From an uncultured Oscillospiraceae bacterium (GTDB lineage Bacteria; Bacillota; Clostridia; Oscillospirales; Acutalibacteraceae): a stretch of DNA of 18,032 bases. Shown in pieces: positions 5,373 to 13,397 of this stretch. The notes below the pieces were generated by a model that was not told the origin of the DNA, searched no databases, and saw only the letters and a program-made list of their open reading frames with translations. Location of the stretch: assembly GCA_900556765.1 (NCBI GenBank), contig USQH01000019.1:1-18032 (forward strand), given 5' to 3'. The first letter of the stretch is position 1. Every line of letters begins with the position of its first letter. The translations under genes and the position numbers were made by a program.

Positions 5373-5711
5373 GTGCATAAAGAACCTGAAACGCTTGGAG
5401 AAATCCTTAAAACTGCTCGTATGCGTGCCGATATTACAATGGAAACGCTGGCGGAAAGAGTTGATATTACCGAGCGATACTTATATCGGATTGAGAACGA
5501 GGGAAAGAAACCCAGTTTTGATGTCCTCTATAAACTCATCCGGGAACTTGCAATACCAGCGGATTCGATTTTCTATCCCGAAAAGCCGTCCAAAGATTCC
5601 GAAATAGAAAATCTTGTCCGTATGCTTTACGGCTGTAATGAGCGTTCAATGGAAATTATCAAAGCAACCGTAAAAGCCACATTGGAAAGTCAACCAAAAG
5701 AACAATCATAA
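5373..5711 (+). CDS. XRE-family HTH regulator (Tn916 Orf9-like)
   Basis: A 112-aa protein with one HTH at residues 8-63 (LGEILKTARMRADITMETLA, then ERVDITERYLYRIENEGKKP). The C-terminal half is helical and may dimerise. The start is GTG at 5373, supported by GGAGG ten bases before it. It is the only element gene on the plus strand. It diverges from the sigma-gene leader and converges on the KTR gene, exactly as orf9 does in Tn916, where orf9 is thought to hold down orf7 expression. I infer a repressor of the element's excision and transfer switch. Confidence 0.88.
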   Translation: MHKEPETLGEILKTARMRADITMETLAERVDITERYLYRIENEGKKPSFDVLYKLIRELAIPADSIFYPEKPSKDSEIENLVRMLYGCNERSMEIIKATVKATLESQPKEQS

Positions 5712-5721
5712 AGCTGCTTTT

Positions 5722-5772
5722 CAAAAAACAGAGCCGATGATCTGCGAGGTATCCCACAGGTCATCGGCTCTG
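5722..5772 (-). terminator. Terminator of the ABC-KTR operon
   Basis: A 16-pair stem (5757-5772 with 5729-5744, one wobble) with a 12-base loop is followed on the minus strand by TTTTTTG. It begins three bases after the KTR stop. It also lies at the end of the convergent XRE gene, although the T-run suits only the minus strand. Confidence 0.85.
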
Positions 5773-5775
5773 CGT

Positions 5776-5949
5776 CTATGCGTCCGGCTCTTTGATGACA
5801 ACTATATTCAAATTTTCAACTTCGATCAAACTTTCCTGCTTGCATTTTGGACAGTAGAGAGGAAAATTCTTTAATACCGTGTCCTCTCTGATTTTGTCAC
5901 GCGTTTTACTGCCGCAAGCAGGGCATAAAATCCAATGCTCATTTTTCAT
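5776..5949 (-). CDS. Cysteine-rich KTR protein (Tn916 Orf6-like)
   Basis: A 57-aa protein running from the ATG ending at 5949 to the TAG at 5776. It has two zinc-binding pairs, C9-x2-C12 (CPACGS) and C33-x2-C36 (CPKCKQ), and the signature KTR at residues 15-17 followed by the IREDTVLKNFPLYC motif. It ends VIKEPDA. These features match the Cys_rich_KTR family, which is commonly found in Tn916-type elements directly downstream of the cargo gene such as tet(M). The role is unknown. It starts 37 bases after the permease stop, preceded by AAGGCGG, and is probably the last gene of the ABC operon. Confidence 0.85.
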   Translation of the reverse strand: MKNEHWILCPACGSKTRDKIREDTVLKNFPLYCPKCKQESLIEVENLNIVVIKEPDA

Positions 5950-5986
5950 TGCGCCACCGCCTTTTCATACAATCATTTTTACATCA

Positions 5987-8173
5987 TCACACAAAATCAT
6001 TTCTGACATCCGCAATAATATCTCCATTTTTGATTTTCCATAATCCATATAGCGATGTAAGAAACATAATAAGGAACATAGCCAATGAAGATATTACAAA
6101 TGCTCCAAGCGGAAATACAAAATCAATTACCGCTCCGACTACAATGCTTTTATATATCAGATAGCATAACGGCAAAGAAGAAATGCCGCCGATTAAGATC
6201 GCAAGCAAACCATTCCGCAGGTTTTCGATGCAGAGCATAGCAAACAGCTTATTTACCGTCATTCCTACCGAACGCAATACCGCAAATTCACGCTTACGCA
6301 TATTGAGGCTCGTAGTTATGACATTGAAAACATTTGCACAGGATATTACGGTCAAGAGAATTAAAAAGGAAGTTGAAAACAGCTTTATCATTGCGGCAAA
6401 GTTTCTCTGCGATTCATAGCTTTCAGCAGAACTGAATATTGACACATCTTCGGCAAGACCAACGCTCGTTAAATAATCCGTTGTGTTTTTTTGAATGTTC
6501 GCATAGTTTGGGGATTGTATCATTATTTCCTTGCTTGTGATTTCTGCATTAAACTCAGGCATACGGCTTTCGGGAATCAAAATACTGATGCCTCCGTAAT
6601 TCGGTCTGAATTCAAGCGGAAAGTCATAGTTGCCAACCGTAAAATTAACGCTGAAAAAGGTATCGTAATAATTCTCATAATCAAAGCGGTCATTTGGATT
6701 TGCGTTAATATCTTGGCTGAGCCGTTCACTCGCTGCTTCACTCATATAACGCACATCGGCGTGATAGCTTCCGTCTTTCAAGATAGGAAAACTCGTGCTT
6801 TTACTATCCTCGTCGATTTCATCATAAAAGGCACTCGCATAAACGGAATTATCATTTTTAAGTCCATTTTGCGAAAGGAACTCGGAATAGCGTTCATTTG
6901 AAATAATGAATATATAAAACGGAGCTTTATATAATTCGGAGCTTTCTTTAAGTGTAGCCCAATCCGAGCCTCGGTAGCTGTCAGTTATCCATTCCGAATC
7001 AAGTAAAACACTATGGAAATGTGAGGGACTTTCCGCAAACCAACCGACTTCATCAATGCCGTCCTGCGATTTTACAAAGCTGTATAGCTCATCAAATTCT
7101 TTCGTGCCAAACTCCATAGAATAGTTCATACGCAGATCGTAGCCTATGTTCTTCCGTTCTGCTTCTACAAATGAGAGCATATACAGGCTGAACGCATTTG
7201 CAGACACAAAAAGAAAGATACTGATTGCAAGCGAAAATGTTATTGCACGAAACGCTTTCTTTTCTCGTTTTATAGTACGCTTTGCAAGCAAATTTTCAGC
7301 AGAAGAAGTAAAGTTACTGCACTTTACTTTCATCACGCCTTTTTCACCTTTCAGATTGCCTATTATCGAAATTTTAGAAGCAGCGCGAGCAGGAACACCG
7401 GCGGATAGTAACACCAACAGATAACCGAAAATTGCTGTCATCATAAGCAGCCATCCGTTTATATGCAGCCGCATACCAATGTTCACATAGAGTACTTTCC
7501 CCATATATGCTCCGAAAATATCAAGCAACGCCCAAGAAGTCAAAAGACCGAGGACTATACCGATCGGTATCGCAACCGTCCCAAGTAAAAGAGCTTCGGA
7601 ATATACAATCGTGCGAATATCTTTTTGGGTTGCACCAATCGAGGATAAAAGTCCGAGTTCTTTCGTCCTTTCGGAAACGGATATAGCAAAGGCATTGTAT
7701 ATCAAAGAAATTGCACCCACAGCGATGATAAGAAGCAAAGCGGCGGCAATCCCCATTATTAGGCTCTTAATACTCTCGCTTTGTGAAATCCCGAGATAGG
7801 AAAGCAATTCCGTGTGATACGAATATTCTGTTGTTTCACTTAAATATCGGCTTGCAAATTCGTACACCTCGTCTGGATTTTTAAGTGTAATGCGGAATAC
7901 ATCATTTTCGTCAATGGAGATCATTTGGGTGGATAAAACGCCCTCTGCCGCTTCAAGGTCTGCTATTTGTTCTGCGGTGGTGTTATACACGGCAATATGC
8001 CAATATCCGTCCTTTTCGATAATGGAATCTATCGCAGAATCGAGCATAGAATTTAACAGCGTAAAAATCGTACACACCATGAGGACGGACAATACAATTC
8101 CCATAAGTGTTATCAGCGTTCGCCCTTTATTTTTCCGCAAGCTCCTTGTTGCAAGTTTAATACAAACACCCAT
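5987..8173 (-). CDS. FtsX/MacB-type ABC transporter permease
   Basis: A 728-aa integral membrane protein with two FtsX-type modules. TM1 is near residues 19-40, TMs 2-4 near 138-260, TM5 near 312-335 and TMs 6-8 near 590-715. The cytoplasmic motif SERTKELGLLSSIGATQKDI in the first module and RKREFAVLRSVGMTVNKLFA in the second are the usual coupling regions. A large extracytoplasmic domain of about 250 residues lies between TM5 and TM6. Such permeases work in peptide or lipoprotein export and antimicrobial resistance (BceB, MacB and LolC-type). The start at 8173 follows GGAGGG and lies two bases from the ATPase stop. The substrate cannot be read from the sequence. Confidence 0.92.
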   Translation of the reverse strand: MGVCIKLATRSLRKNKGRTLITLMGIVLSVLMVCTIFTLLNSMLDSAIDSIIEKDGYWHIAVYNTTAEQIADLEAAEGVLSTQMISIDENDVFRITLKNPDEVYEFASRYLSETTEYSYHTELLSYLGISQSESIKSLIMGIAAALLLIIAVGAISLIYNAFAISVSERTKELGLLSSIGATQKDIRTIVYSEALLLGTVAIPIGIVLGLLTSWALLDIFGAYMGKVLYVNIGMRLHINGWLLMMTAIFGYLLVLLSAGVPARAASKISIIGNLKGEKGVMKVKCSNFTSSAENLLAKRTIKREKKAFRAITFSLAISIFLFVSANAFSLYMLSFVEAERKNIGYDLRMNYSMEFGTKEFDELYSFVKSQDGIDEVGWFAESPSHFHSVLLDSEWITDSYRGSDWATLKESSELYKAPFYIFIISNERYSEFLSQNGLKNDNSVYASAFYDEIDEDSKSTSFPILKDGSYHADVRYMSEAASERLSQDINANPNDRFDYENYYDTFFSVNFTVGNYDFPLEFRPNYGGISILIPESRMPEFNAEITSKEIMIQSPNYANIQKNTTDYLTSVGLAEDVSIFSSAESYESQRNFAAMIKLFSTSFLILLTVISCANVFNVITTSLNMRKREFAVLRSVGMTVNKLFAMLCIENLRNGLLAILIGGISSLPLCYLIYKSIVVGAVIDFVFPLGAFVISSLAMFLIMFLTSLYGLWKIKNGDIIADVRNDFV

Positions 8174-8175
8174 AG

Positions 8176-8844
8176 TTATCCCTCCGAGAGCTTACCGTCC
8201 TTGATGATAAGCATACGGTCTGCCAACTTTGCAAGCTCCAAATTGTGCGTAATCATAATGAGCGTTTGACCGTATTGTTTATTTGCACTCCCCAGAAGCT
8301 CCATTACCTCTGCTGCACTTTTGCTGTCAAGATTTCCTGTCGGTTCGTCGGCAAGCATAAGCGCAGGATTTGTAAATAAAACTCTGCCTATGGCACAGCG
8401 TTGTTGCTGACCGCCTGAAAGCTGGCTCGGCAGATGACTTCTTCGCTCTTTCATTCCAAGCGTATCCAGCAATCGGTCAAGCGTTTCTTTGTCGGTTTTC
8501 TTTTTATCAAGGCGGCAAGGGAGCGTTATGTTTTCCTCAACCGTCAAAGTGGGAACGAGATTATAAAACTGATAGATTAAGCCCGCCTTTCGTCTGCGAT
8601 AATAGGCAAGCTCCTTTTCGCTCTTGGCATATATATCCTCACCATCTACATACACCTTGCCGGAGGTGGGGCGGTCAATACCGGCAAGGATATGTAACAA
8701 GGTCGATTTTCCCGATCCCGACGGACCGATGATAGAAACAAATTCGCCTTTTTCTACGGTAAAAGATACATTGTCAAGTGCTTTAACCTCTGCCTCTCCC
8801 GCTTGATATGTTTTGCATAGATTACAAACATTCAGTATCGGCAT
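8176..8844 (-). CDS. ABC transporter ATPase, LolD/MacB family
   Basis: With the chosen start the protein has 222 aa. Walker A is GPSGSGKST (40-48), the Q-loop Gln is near 92, the signature is LSGGQQQR (142-149), Walker B is LMLADEPTGNLD (162-173) and the H-loop is H200. The ADEPTGNLD form is characteristic of MacB/LolD/BceA ATPases that pair with FtsX-type permeases. An ATG nine bases further upstream (8853) overlaps the lipoprotein stop as ATGA, but it touches the AAAGGA site directly. The ATG at 8844, nine bases from that site, is therefore preferred. It powers the adjacent permease. Confidence 0.93.
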   Translation of the reverse strand: MPILNVCNLCKTYQAGEAEVKALDNVSFTVEKGEFVSIIGPSGSGKSTLLHILAGIDRPTSGKVYVDGEDIYAKSEKELAYYRRRKAGLIYQFYNLVPTLTVEENITLPCRLDKKKTDKETLDRLLDTLGMKERRSHLPSQLSGGQQQRCAIGRVLFTNPALMLADEPTGNLDSKSAAEVMELLGSANKQYGQTLIMITHNLELAKLADRMLIIKDGKLSEG

Positions 8845-8849
8845 ATAAA

Positions 8850-9500
8850 TCATTCCTTTGTAAGGCTTTCTTGTATTTTAGCTTCTGCTTCATCAAGATT
8901 GGCAAAGCTGGTAATTGCACCGTCAAACAGATCAGCATTGAAACGAATAGCTCCGTCGGACAAGATAACAGCAAAATGATCTTCTCCGAACATAGAATAT
9001 TCGCAAATATCGTCATAGTAAAAAGTTTTTCCGTTGATTTCCGCACAGCTCTGTTCTGTTACTTCTTTCAAAAGGAAAATGCCCTCTGTTCCATTCTCCA
9101 AATGCGAGATTACAACAGACGAGTCATTTGCAGAAGCGTTATCCACACATTTCGGCAGCAAAACCGTTACCGTGCTGTCTGCTTTTGCATTTCCCGAAAT
9201 AACCTTTGTGATTTTTATGGTAGCAAGTGCTTTTTGAGCAATTTCACCTTTGCCGTAGTCGATTTGAATATTGCGTACTGTTTCTATTGTACCTCGTACA
9301 ATCGTATCGCTGTAACTGTTAAAGATTTCTTCCGAGGTCAATGGGGCGGGCAAGATTGTTGTTTTTTCAAATTCGTCAATGTAGGTAATCTTAATTCCTT
9401 TGGAGCGCTCCAACTCAAAATCTCCTTTGGAAGAACAGCCCGTAAAAATAAGGGTAGCTGCGATCAGCAAGAGCGAGAGCGTAAAAATGGTCTTTTTCAT
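8850..9500 (-). CDS. Lipoprotein of the ABC operon
   Basis: A 216-aa protein with a lipoprotein signal: MKKTIF, a hydrophobic stretch and a lipobox IFTG-C22, so it is anchored outside the membrane. The middle part (SDTIVRGTIETVRNIQIDYG, then ATIKITKVISGNAKADSTVT) suggests a beta-rich fold, possibly OB-like. The family is not recognised. It is first in the operon, ahead of the ATPase and permease, and may act as the external sensing or binding partner of the transporter. The ATG at 9500 has AAAGGA about ten bases upstream. A candidate ECF-type promoter lies 53 bases before the start. Confidence 0.82.
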   Translation of the reverse strand: MKKTIFTLSLLLIAATLIFTGCSSKGDFELERSKGIKITYIDEFEKTTILPAPLTSEEIFNSYSDTIVRGTIETVRNIQIDYGKGEIAQKALATIKITKVISGNAKADSTVTVLLPKCVDNASANDSSVVISHLENGTEGIFLLKEVTEQSCAEINGKTFYYDDICEYSMFGEDHFAVILSDGAIRFNADLFDGAITSFANLDEAEAKIQESLTKE

Positions 9501-9553
9501 AAGTTTTGCATCCTTTCATAATTTGTTTTAGGCTTTCATGCCTTACTTATATA

Positions 9554-9580
9554 AACACAAAAGGCGAAATATCGGATGCA
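9554..9580 (-). promoter_or_regulatory. Candidate ECF-sigma promoter, ABC operon
   Basis: On the minus strand TGCATCCGA (9572-9580) is followed after exactly 13 bases by GTGTT (9554-9558) and TATAT. The same two motifs with the same spacing lie upstream of the ECF sigma gene at 10739-10765. There is no good TTGACA/TATAAT pair at this place. Confidence 0.6.
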
Positions 9581-9618
9581 AAAAAGCAGGCATTTTTCAA
9601 AAGAAAACTGCCTGCTTT
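9580..9618 (-). terminator. Terminator of the sigma/anti-sigma operon
   Basis: On the minus strand AAAGCAGGCA (9609-9618) pairs with TGCCTGCTTT (9583-9592), with extra inner GAAAA/TTTTC pairs, and runs into six T residues. It begins 20 bases after the anti-sigma stop. The next promoter motif begins at the end of the T-run. Confidence 0.85.
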
Positions 9619-9638
9619 GCGGTGCTGATTTCATATTG

Positions 9639-10190
9639 TTAATCAGTTACTATTTTTTCAAAATAGTAAAATTGCCCATCGCCCTGCAAAATGATAACCT
9701 CGTCACTATATGGATATATCTTGGCTCCGATGAGACTGTCTTTGTCGATCACGCTATCTGTCTGTATAATGTCCGTTTCGGTTAAAATTCCCGTAAATAA
9801 ATCCGGGTTCTGTTTTAAGTCCGAAATATTGTTAAGTCCGTATTTGTCAATAACCAAGCGATTTGAAAAATAACCGTATTGCTCATTTTCGTATGAAATA
9901 GTGATTGAATAAATCACTTCTTGAACTATATGTTCCGGTTCTTTATTGAGAACAAATACAGCAGTAATGCTTAAACTGATAATCAAAACAAAAGTGGCAG
10001 CTAACGCGCTTATCTTTCTAAAAGACCATACAGCAGCCGTTTTGTGCTTGTTTTGATTTGTGCCGAGCATTGCATAAACCTTTTCGTCAAGAGAAGTAAG
10101 GTCGTGCTTTTCTTCTGATTCAGACGAAATATTATCAGCCTGTGTTTCGATATACTGTTTCATTGCTTCTTTGATTTTTTTATCGTTCAT
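9639..10190 (-). CDS. Membrane anti-sigma factor (putative)
   Basis: A 183-aa protein with an acidic cytoplasmic N-terminus of about 55 residues, one membrane helix near residues 60-82 (ISALAATFVLIISLSITAVF), and an extracytoplasmic domain of about 100 residues. This is the layout of a single-pass anti-sigma factor encoded directly after its ECF sigma gene. I see no zinc anti-sigma HxxxCxxC motif. The ATG at 10190 is chosen because GGAGG lies six bases upstream; the ATG at 10196 touches the site. It overlaps the sigma gene by 11 bases, so the two are probably co-translated. The outer domain may sense the signal that frees the sigma factor. Confidence 0.8.
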   Translation of the reverse strand: MNDKKIKEAMKQYIETQADNISSESEEKHDLTSLDEKVYAMLGTNQNKHKTAAVWSFRKISALAATFVLIISLSITAVFVLNKEPEHIVQEVIYSITISYENEQYGYFSNRLVIDKYGLNNISDLKQNPDLFTGILTETDIIQTDSVIDKDSLIGAKIYPYSDEVIILQGDGQFYYFEKIVTD

Positions 10191-10698
10191 ATCCATCCTC
10201 CTTTAATCGAGCTTTCAGCAGCTTTTTTCCACGAGTGAGTTGTGATTTTACGGTGCCGTGCTTTCTGTTCAGAAAATCCGAAATCTGCGATGTGGATAAT
10301 TCGTAATACAAATGGAGGATTAGCACATCCCGATATTCGGCAGGCATACTTTTTATATTCTGATAGATGATTTTACAGCTTTCGTCTATAATAACACTTT
10401 CAGCAATGCTTTCATCACTTGCAAATTCATACTCAATGTCTGACAAGGAGACCGTTTGAATATGTCTGTCCCGTATCATATTAAACGACATATGTTTTAC
10501 CGCCATTGTCACATAATATATACAATCTTTGCTGTCAACATCTTTTATCGCATCTAAATTTCGCATAATCGGGGGGATTGTATTATGTACTGCGTCCTCT
10601 GCGTCCTGCGGATTTTTTAATATTTTCAATGCGACTGCATACATTGTGTTTTTATGCTTTTCATAAATGGCGGTCATTTTTTCAATTTCTTTACTCAT
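10180..10698 (-). CDS. ECF-type RNA polymerase sigma factor
   Basis: A 172-aa protein. Region 2 is at about residues 5-75 (YEKHKNTMYAVALKILKNPQ, DAEDAVHNTI) and region 4 at about 105-165 (MPAEYRDVLILHLYYELSTS, then QISDFLNRKHGTVKSQLTRG). It lacks regions 1 and 3, as expected for ECF sigma factors. The ATG at 10698 is preferred over the longer frame because AGGAGG lies just four bases before it. It is co-transcribed with the anti-sigma gene. The matching promoter motifs before this gene and before the lipoprotein gene suggest that it activates its own operon and the ABC operon. Confidence 0.9.
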   Translation of the reverse strand: MSKEIEKMTAIYEKHKNTMYAVALKILKNPQDAEDAVHNTIPPIMRNLDAIKDVDSKDCIYYVTMAVKHMSFNMIRDRHIQTVSLSDIEYEFASDESIAESVIIDESCKIIYQNIKSMPAEYRDVLILHLYYELSTSQISDFLNRKHGTVKSQLTRGKKLLKARLKEDGYER

Positions 10699-10738
10699 AC
10701 GACCTCCTAAATTATAAGACACTCTCTCAATAATCTAT

Positions 10739-10765
10739 AACACGAAAAAAAGAATTTCGGATGCA
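10739..10765 (-). promoter_or_regulatory. Candidate ECF-sigma promoter, sigma/anti-sigma operon
   Basis: On the minus strand TGCATCCGA (10757-10765), 13 bases, then GTGTT (10739-10743) and ATA, 40 bases before the sigma ATG. Motifs and spacing equal those at 9554-9580. A TATAAT (10711-10716) next to the ribosome binding site has no matching -35 element. Confidence 0.6.
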
Positions 10766-10903
10766 TTTTAGATAGTAGATTGAAAATTTATTTTTTCACT
10801 GTTTTTAATTCCTCAATAGCGTTCCTTTACTGCCGTATCGTATATTTTAACACATAAAAGTTAAGAAATATAGTCTGCGTTTTGTTTCCTGATAATTATG
10901 TAC

Positions 10904-10934
10904 CAACCGCCCCAAAAAAGGCGGTTGATTTTTT
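10904..10934 (+). terminator. Hairpin terminator at the CHAP-gene end
   Basis: CAACCGCC (10904-10911) pairs with GGCGGTTG (10920-10927) and is followed on the plus strand by ATTTTTT. The T-run suits plus-strand transcription, although no plus-strand gene precedes it. On the minus strand it follows the CHAP stop without a T-run. It may insulate the CHAP gene from antisense transcription. Confidence 0.6.
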
Positions 10935-12615
10935 AATACGCAGGCACTCCGTAACCGAGGAATTCATAATGCCCTACGGCATAATGATTTTCCCGGCAGG
11001 AATCCCCGGAATTGCCCTCTATGGTATAAATAATTCCGTCCTCAACTCGTTCGACAATTCCTACATGGTCGGATAGCCCGTCCTGCGGACCGGACGAACC
11101 CTTGTTGTTCCAATCGAAAAAGATAATCATACCCGGCGACGGCGTGGCGCTGTTGTCAATCCATTGACCTCTATCCTTAAACCATTGCACGCCGTTTGTG
11201 CAGCCTGCAAATTTCGGGATAATACCACTATCAATATACCCGCACTCATTCGCCGCCCACGAAACAAAACAGGCGCACCATTCCACACGGCTGTCAAAGC
11301 CATACCAACTCCAATACGGCTGACCGCCCACATTGCCAATCTGCGAGAGAGCAACGGAAACAATTTGTCCGTCCTCGGTGTAAATGCCATAAAGAACCGC
11401 GCTCCACATACTGCGGTTTTCTTCGGCAAGAAGTTCCGCAAGCTGCTTGCGCTGATCTGCATTGAATCCGAATTTATCTGCCATTTCTCCGGCGGTCTTA
11501 TGAGCCACCGATATATACAGATAAGTCCGTGTGACCGTCGTTTTCGTTTCAACAATATTGCCGTGACCGTCATCCGTTTCGGTGATAATTTCCTCGGTCT
11601 TTGTTTCGGTTCGTGAGGATATGGTATTCATCTGCCAGAATATATCTTTTAGAATCGCTTTTTTTGAAGCGTCCATAGTGGCGACATCCTGCGGATTATT
11701 CGGATCGGTAGTAGTCTTAACCGCATAAACAGCCAAAACCTCCGGCCAGACGGCACGGGAGCCGGACATTTCCAAAACATCATAGGAGATATTCGTTTTG
11801 GTGGTGTCAAGCTGCGTTTGGTAATCGGTGTTGATTTCCTGTACCACGCTTTGCATTGTCATACTGCTTCCCGAATCCTCGCCCGAAAAAAAGATACCGA
11901 AACACGAGCCGACAATCAAGGCAATCAGGCATACCACAATGATAATCACAACGGCAACCCAACCGCCGGCGGCGATAGCGGAAATCAAGGCCTTTGTTCC
12001 GGCTATAATCGCCTTGACCGCCGCAACCGTGGCTTTGGCTGCCGCCTTTATCGTGGCAACGGTCGCTTTGGCGGTGGCTTTCGCCGCCTGTGCTGCCGTC
12101 CTTGCCGCTTTAGCCGAAGCCTGTGCGGTTTTTTGAGCGACTTTCGCTGCCTGTTCACTCGTTTTAATCGCAGTTCGGGCGGTCTGTTCGGCAGTCTTAA
12201 CCGTTTTCTGTGCGGTCTTAACTGAACCCTTTGCCGTTTTAATTGTAGATTTACCCGTGGATTTTGCCGTCTGCTTGATCGTTTTTTCGCCACGCTCCAG
12301 CGTCTTAATGGATTTTTGAGCCTGCCGCTGCCGAAAATGCTCTTTTGCTTTGGAGATATTGTTTTTGGTAGATTGAACCCCACGGCGGCCTTGTTTGTCA
12401 AACTGCCGAACAGCCTCACGGGTGACGGTATCAGCACAGCCGGAAATACGGTCTGCGGCATATTCTTCGGCTGAACCCTCTGCAGAATAAACGCCGTGCT
12501 CCGCTTTGTCCTTTGTGCGGATATAGGCATCTTTCATCCGCTCTGCGGCAACCGCCGATTTATCAATCGTTTTTACTGTTCCTTTGACAACATTTTTTGT
12601 TTTGATGTCCGGCAT
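10933..12615 (-). CDS. CHAP-domain cell-wall hydrolase of the conjugation module (CD1108-type)
   Basis: With the chosen start the protein has 560 aa. Residues 1-110 are charged. Residues 110-210 form a Lys/Ala/Thr repeat region built from K-T-A-x(3-4) units. A membrane helix lies near 217-243. An external part ends in a CHAP amidase/peptidase domain at about 415-560, with catalytic C447 (EWCACFVSW), H517 (SDHVGIVE) and N535 (EGNSGD). Such proteins open peptidoglycan locally for assembly of the conjugation channel. The ATG at 12615 follows GGAGG at a seven-base distance; the 30-codon upstream extension lacks a site. The start overlaps the preceding gene by 43 bases. The VirB4- and VirB6-type partners expected nearby are missing. 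Confidence 0.88.
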   Translation of the reverse strand: MPDIKTKNVVKGTVKTIDKSAVAAERMKDAYIRTKDKAEHGVYSAEGSAEEYAADRISGCADTVTREAVRQFDKQGRRGVQSTKNNISKAKEHFRQRQAQKSIKTLERGEKTIKQTAKSTGKSTIKTAKGSVKTAQKTVKTAEQTARTAIKTSEQAAKVAQKTAQASAKAARTAAQAAKATAKATVATIKAAAKATVAAVKAIIAGTKALISAIAAGGWVAVVIIIVVCLIALIVGSCFGIFFSGEDSGSSMTMQSVVQEINTDYQTQLDTTKTNISYDVLEMSGSRAVWPEVLAVYAVKTTTDPNNPQDVATMDASKKAILKDIFWQMNTISSRTETKTEEIITETDDGHGNIVETKTTVTRTYLYISVAHKTAGEMADKFGFNADQRKQLAELLAEENRSMWSAVLYGIYTEDGQIVSVALSQIGNVGGQPYWSWYGFDSRVEWCACFVSWAANECGYIDSGIIPKFAGCTNGVQWFKDRGQWIDNSATPSPGMIIFFDWNNKGSSGPQDGLSDHVGIVERVEDGIIYTIEGNSGDSCRENHYAVGHYEFLGYGVPAY

Positions 12616-13397
12616 AGCGTCACCTCCGATCCGAGCCGGGATAATTCTTTCCGTAAAGCAGCGTGAAACGCTTTGCTTCGGATATTGCCGCCTGCGGCCT
12701 GCCATTTAGCTTCAAAGACAAACCGGGCGGCAAGCTGACGGACAGAATAATTTTTGATAAAAGTCCTCCAAGTGCTTTCGTCCCATTCTTCAAGTTGCCG
12801 CCATAAATCTGGGAAATACCGATATAGCTTCCGCAGTTCTTCTAAACTTTGGAGCGGGCAGCACCAGCAGGAAACACGGCTGAAAATACGATATAAACCG
12901 CCCCAATCAAAACCTCTTGCATAGCAATAATCAAGGCAGTCCTTTTCGGACATTCCCCATTCCACAAGAGGATAGCAGGCAGTTTTTATGCGTTGGGTTT
13001 CGTCTGCGGCAATACCCACATACTCCATAATTTCATACTGTTCTTTCAGATCACGGAGATAAGCGTCAATGACACGGGTTTTGAGAATACCCGTACACCA
13101 GCGGTTGCGGGGGCCTGCCCAACTCATTCCCCGGTATTTTGAAAGAGCAGGATTTTTTCTTTTTGGGGTGTAATCGTAAAAGTAGTATTCAAAATCGTGT
13201 TCTGCTTTCAGACGGATAATCGGTCTGCCGATATATGCCTCCAAACGGTTCAGGTGTTCATACATCTGCGGGAATTCAAGCCCGGTATCACAGAAGATAA
13301 TCAGATCAACCGGGCGCTGTTCTTCCAATAGCCGCAAAAGCATAGCCGTCGAATCCTTGCCGCCAGAAAGCGAAACAACATATTTTTTAGGTTTCAT
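12573..13397 (-). CDS. PAPS-reductase-family PP-loop protein
   Basis: With the chosen start the protein has 274 aa. It has the PP-loop SGGKDS (11-16) that binds ATP pyrophosphate, CDTG (36-39), RNRWCTGILK around C101, and C177-x-C179-C180 (SCWCCPLQ). Four cysteines could bind an iron-sulfur cluster or take part in sulfur transfer. Related proteins include PAPS reductase, DndC of DNA phosphorothioation, and element-borne homologues of unknown role. The ATG at 13397 has GGAGG nine bases upstream and overlaps the sortase stop by 11 bases. No dnd/ssp genes or sulfate-assimilation genes are nearby, so a function tied to the element is more likely. Confidence 0.85.
   Translation of the reverse strand: MKPKKYVVSLSGGKDSTAMLLRLLEEQRPVDLIIFCDTGLEFPQMYEHLNRLEAYIGRPIIRLKAEHDFEYYFYDYTPKRKNPALSKYRGMSWAGPRNRWCTGILKTRVIDAYLRDLKEQYEIMEYVGIAADETQRIKTACYPLVEWGMSEKDCLDYCYARGFDWGGLYRIFSRVSCWCCPLQSLEELRKLYRYFPDLWRQLEEWDESTWRTFIKNYSVRQLAARFVFEAKWQAAGGNIRSKAFHAALRKELSRLGSEVTLCRTSKQKMLSKEQ

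Noticed and set aside
8808..9521. 237-codon plus-strand frame opposite the lipoprotein gene
   Set aside because: Its composition is rich in Cys/Phe and low in charge, it has no ribosome site, and it covers a gene with a clear lipobox.
10711..10716. TATAAT as the main promoter of the ECF sigma gene
   Set aside because: It has no acceptable -35 element and would start the transcript at the ribosome site; the upstream TGCATCCGA/GTGTT pair is a better candidate.
12000..12260. Repetitive short motifs resembling a tandem array
   Set aside because: They encode the in-frame Lys/Ala/Thr-rich region of the CHAP protein, with no constant repeats and spacers, so this is not a CRISPR array.
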